A DNA stretch of 5,150 nt from Lachnospiraceae bacterium (GTDB lineage Bacteria > Bacillota > Clostridia > Lachnospirales > Lachnospiraceae): NCBI GenBank assembly GCA_016297945.1, contig JAEDFR010000134.1, positions 1 to 5,150 on the forward strand. The letters are read 5' to 3'. This document shows, piece by piece, positions 4,606-5,150 of the stretch. Position 1 is the first letter of the stretch. Each line of letters begins with the position of its first letter. The notes beneath the pieces are model-generated. The model was not told the origin of the DNA, did not search any database, and saw nothing but the letters and a program-made list of their open reading frames with translations. The position numbers were made by a program, and so were the translations under genes.

Positions 4606-4634
4606 ATTATATACGCTGTATGGTGAGATGTCAT
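4606..4634 (-). promoter_or_regulatory. Promoter of the helix-turn-helix operon
   Basis: On the minus strand ATGACA (4634-4629), five of six to consensus, is followed after 17 nt by a perfect TATAAT (4611-4606). Transcription would begin near 4599, giving a leader of about 84 nt before ATG 4515. It lies between the DUF4160-like stop and the regulator, so it defines a separate operon. Confidence 0.75.
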
Positions 4635-4657
4635 TAAACTATTGGTTTAATATGACA
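4629..4657. promoter_or_regulatory. Candidate autoregulatory operator over the -35 box
   Basis: ATTAAAC (4633-4639) and GTTTAAT (4645-4651) form a perfect 7-bp dyad with a 5-nt centre. Outside it TGTCAT (4629-4634) and ATGACA (4652-4657) repeat the symmetry, offset by 2 nt on one side. The left outer arm is exactly the -35 box, so occupation would block RNA polymerase. The natural candidate ligand is the helix-turn-helix protein at 4515-3877. With no T-tract after it on the minus strand, a terminator for the upstream gene pair is less likely. Confidence 0.5.
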
Positions 4658-4683
4658 GCAGATCAATTATCCCAAAAATCTAT

Positions 4684-4965
4684 CTATTCTTCTCCATAAT
4701 ATCCATTATCACTTTTTTCTGCCCATTTCATATACATTTCTTTATAATTATCTTTAATAAAATCGCGAATAATTCTTATTTCTCTCTCCGACAATTGACC
4801 TGAACTTTCTACCGTAGTTTCCCCATTTCTCTTAACAAAAAACTTACCTGAACCTGCTTCTGTAAGCCTGCGATCACTGGCATGTACATGCATAGCTTCA
4901 ATCACACAATGGGAAGTAAAATACAAATAATACCCACATACTTTGTATTCATAATATTTTGGCAT
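4684..4965 (-). CDS. DUF4160-like small protein
   Basis: A 93-residue protein starting at ATG 4965 with GGAGG (4978-4974) 8 nt upstream, inside the end of the preceding gene. It shows Y-Y-L-Y-F-T-S-H (12-19), M-H-V-H-A-S-D (25-31), K-F-F-V-K-R-N-G-E-T (41-50), and a long C-terminal helix L-S-E-R-E-I-R-I-I-R-D-F-I (58-70) ending M-Y-M-K-W (77-81). This order, with the H-V-H in the first half, a short beta meander and the closing helix before W, matches DUF4160 proteins, which are about 80-95 residues long and usually sit next to another small gene. Biochemical function is unknown; a TA-like role has been suspected for such pairs but is not shown. It lies 3 nt after its upstream partner, so the two are co-translated. 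Confidence 0.75.
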   Translation of the reverse strand: MPKYYEYKVCGYYLYFTSHCVIEAMHVHASDRRLTEAGSGKFFVKRNGETTVESSGQLSEREIRIIRDFIKDNYKEMYMKWAEKSDNGYYGEE

Positions 4966-4968
4966 TTG

Positions 4969-5150
4969 TCATACCTCCATAAATTTGCGATTTCGCCGAT
5001 AATATTCTAATACAATATCCAATTCAACATCATCCATGCTTGTTTCTAATACTTCTCCTTCCGCACTCAATACAGCTGCTTTCCCTGTACGATTCAAGTT
5101 TAACACTTTCACATTTTTTCCGTCCTTTGTAAATGCATATCCATTTACAA
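4969..5150 (-). CDS. 3' end of an unrecognised gene upstream of the DUF4160-like gene
   Basis: The minus-strand frame enters at the right edge and gives 59 codons before TGA at 4971-4969. It begins V-N-G-Y-A-F-T-K-D-G-K-N-V-K-V-L, a beta-rich part continuing A-A-V-L-S-A-E-G-E-V-L-E, and ends in a helix, D-D-V-E-L-D-I-V-L-E-Y-Y-R-R-N-R-K-F. The stop is 3 nt before the next start, and that gene's GGAGG overlaps its last codons. It does not look like DUF2442, the partner I would first expect beside DUF4160. Family not recognised; the start and promoter are outside the window. Confidence 0.65.
   Translation of the reverse strand, partial: VNGYAFTKDGKNVKVLNLNRTGKAAVLSAEGEVLETSMDDVELDIVLEYYRRNRKFMEV

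Noticed and set aside
1..5150. CRISPR array, insertion sequence or integrase
   Set aside because: No regularly spaced repeats, no terminal inverted repeats around a transposase, and no recombinase motifs in any frame read.

Overview
The window looks like an accessory stretch of a low-GC, Gram-positive gut-type anaerobe, most likely Clostridia/Lachnospiraceae. The grounds are strong GGAGG ribosome-binding sites in front of almost every gene, AT-rich intergenic DNA, sigma-A-like promoters, and a type of small basic protein (W-G-G-L-N-P-V-T-R ... K-x-Y-N-R-K-K) that I associate with Firmicutes. Every supported gene, including the tRNA, lies on the minus strand, so transcription runs from high to low coordinates.

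From right to left (order of transcription): (1) 5150-4684, the 3' end of an unrecognised gene followed 3 nt later by a DUF4160-like gene. (2) 4657-2977, a probable operon: a promoter with a dyad over its -35 box, an 84-nt leader, a 212-aa helix-turn-helix protein with a strong internal ribosome-binding site before its C-terminal domain, a 54-aa basic protein whose start overlaps it by 4 nt (ATGA), a long hairpin that covers the next ribosome-binding site, and a 220-aa helical protein of unknown function. (3) 2873-2801, a CAT-anticodon tRNA (tRNA-Met type) with a good core, two broken acceptor pairs and no encoded CCA. (4) 2800-2241, a gene-poor stretch with remnants of two small genes. (5) 2238-593, a complete hipB-hipA toxin-antitoxin pair with a near-consensus promoter framed by a perfect 10-bp inverted repeat. 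(6) 592-395, a decayed coding remnant directly after hipA. (7) 391-1, a promoter candidate, a possible 16-codon reading frame and a DUF7662-like gene that runs off the left edge.

The HipA kinase and HipB repressor form a self-contained unit in which HipB should bind HipA and the promoter. The helix-turn-helix operon is probably autoregulated through its dyad, with a second translational or attenuation control at the 220-aa gene. Small regulators, TA genes, decayed reading frames and a damaged tRNA at the edge of the decayed zone together suggest an old integration hotspot. No integrase, transposase, CRISPR array or replication origin is visible. All family names rest on recognition by eye, without a database search.
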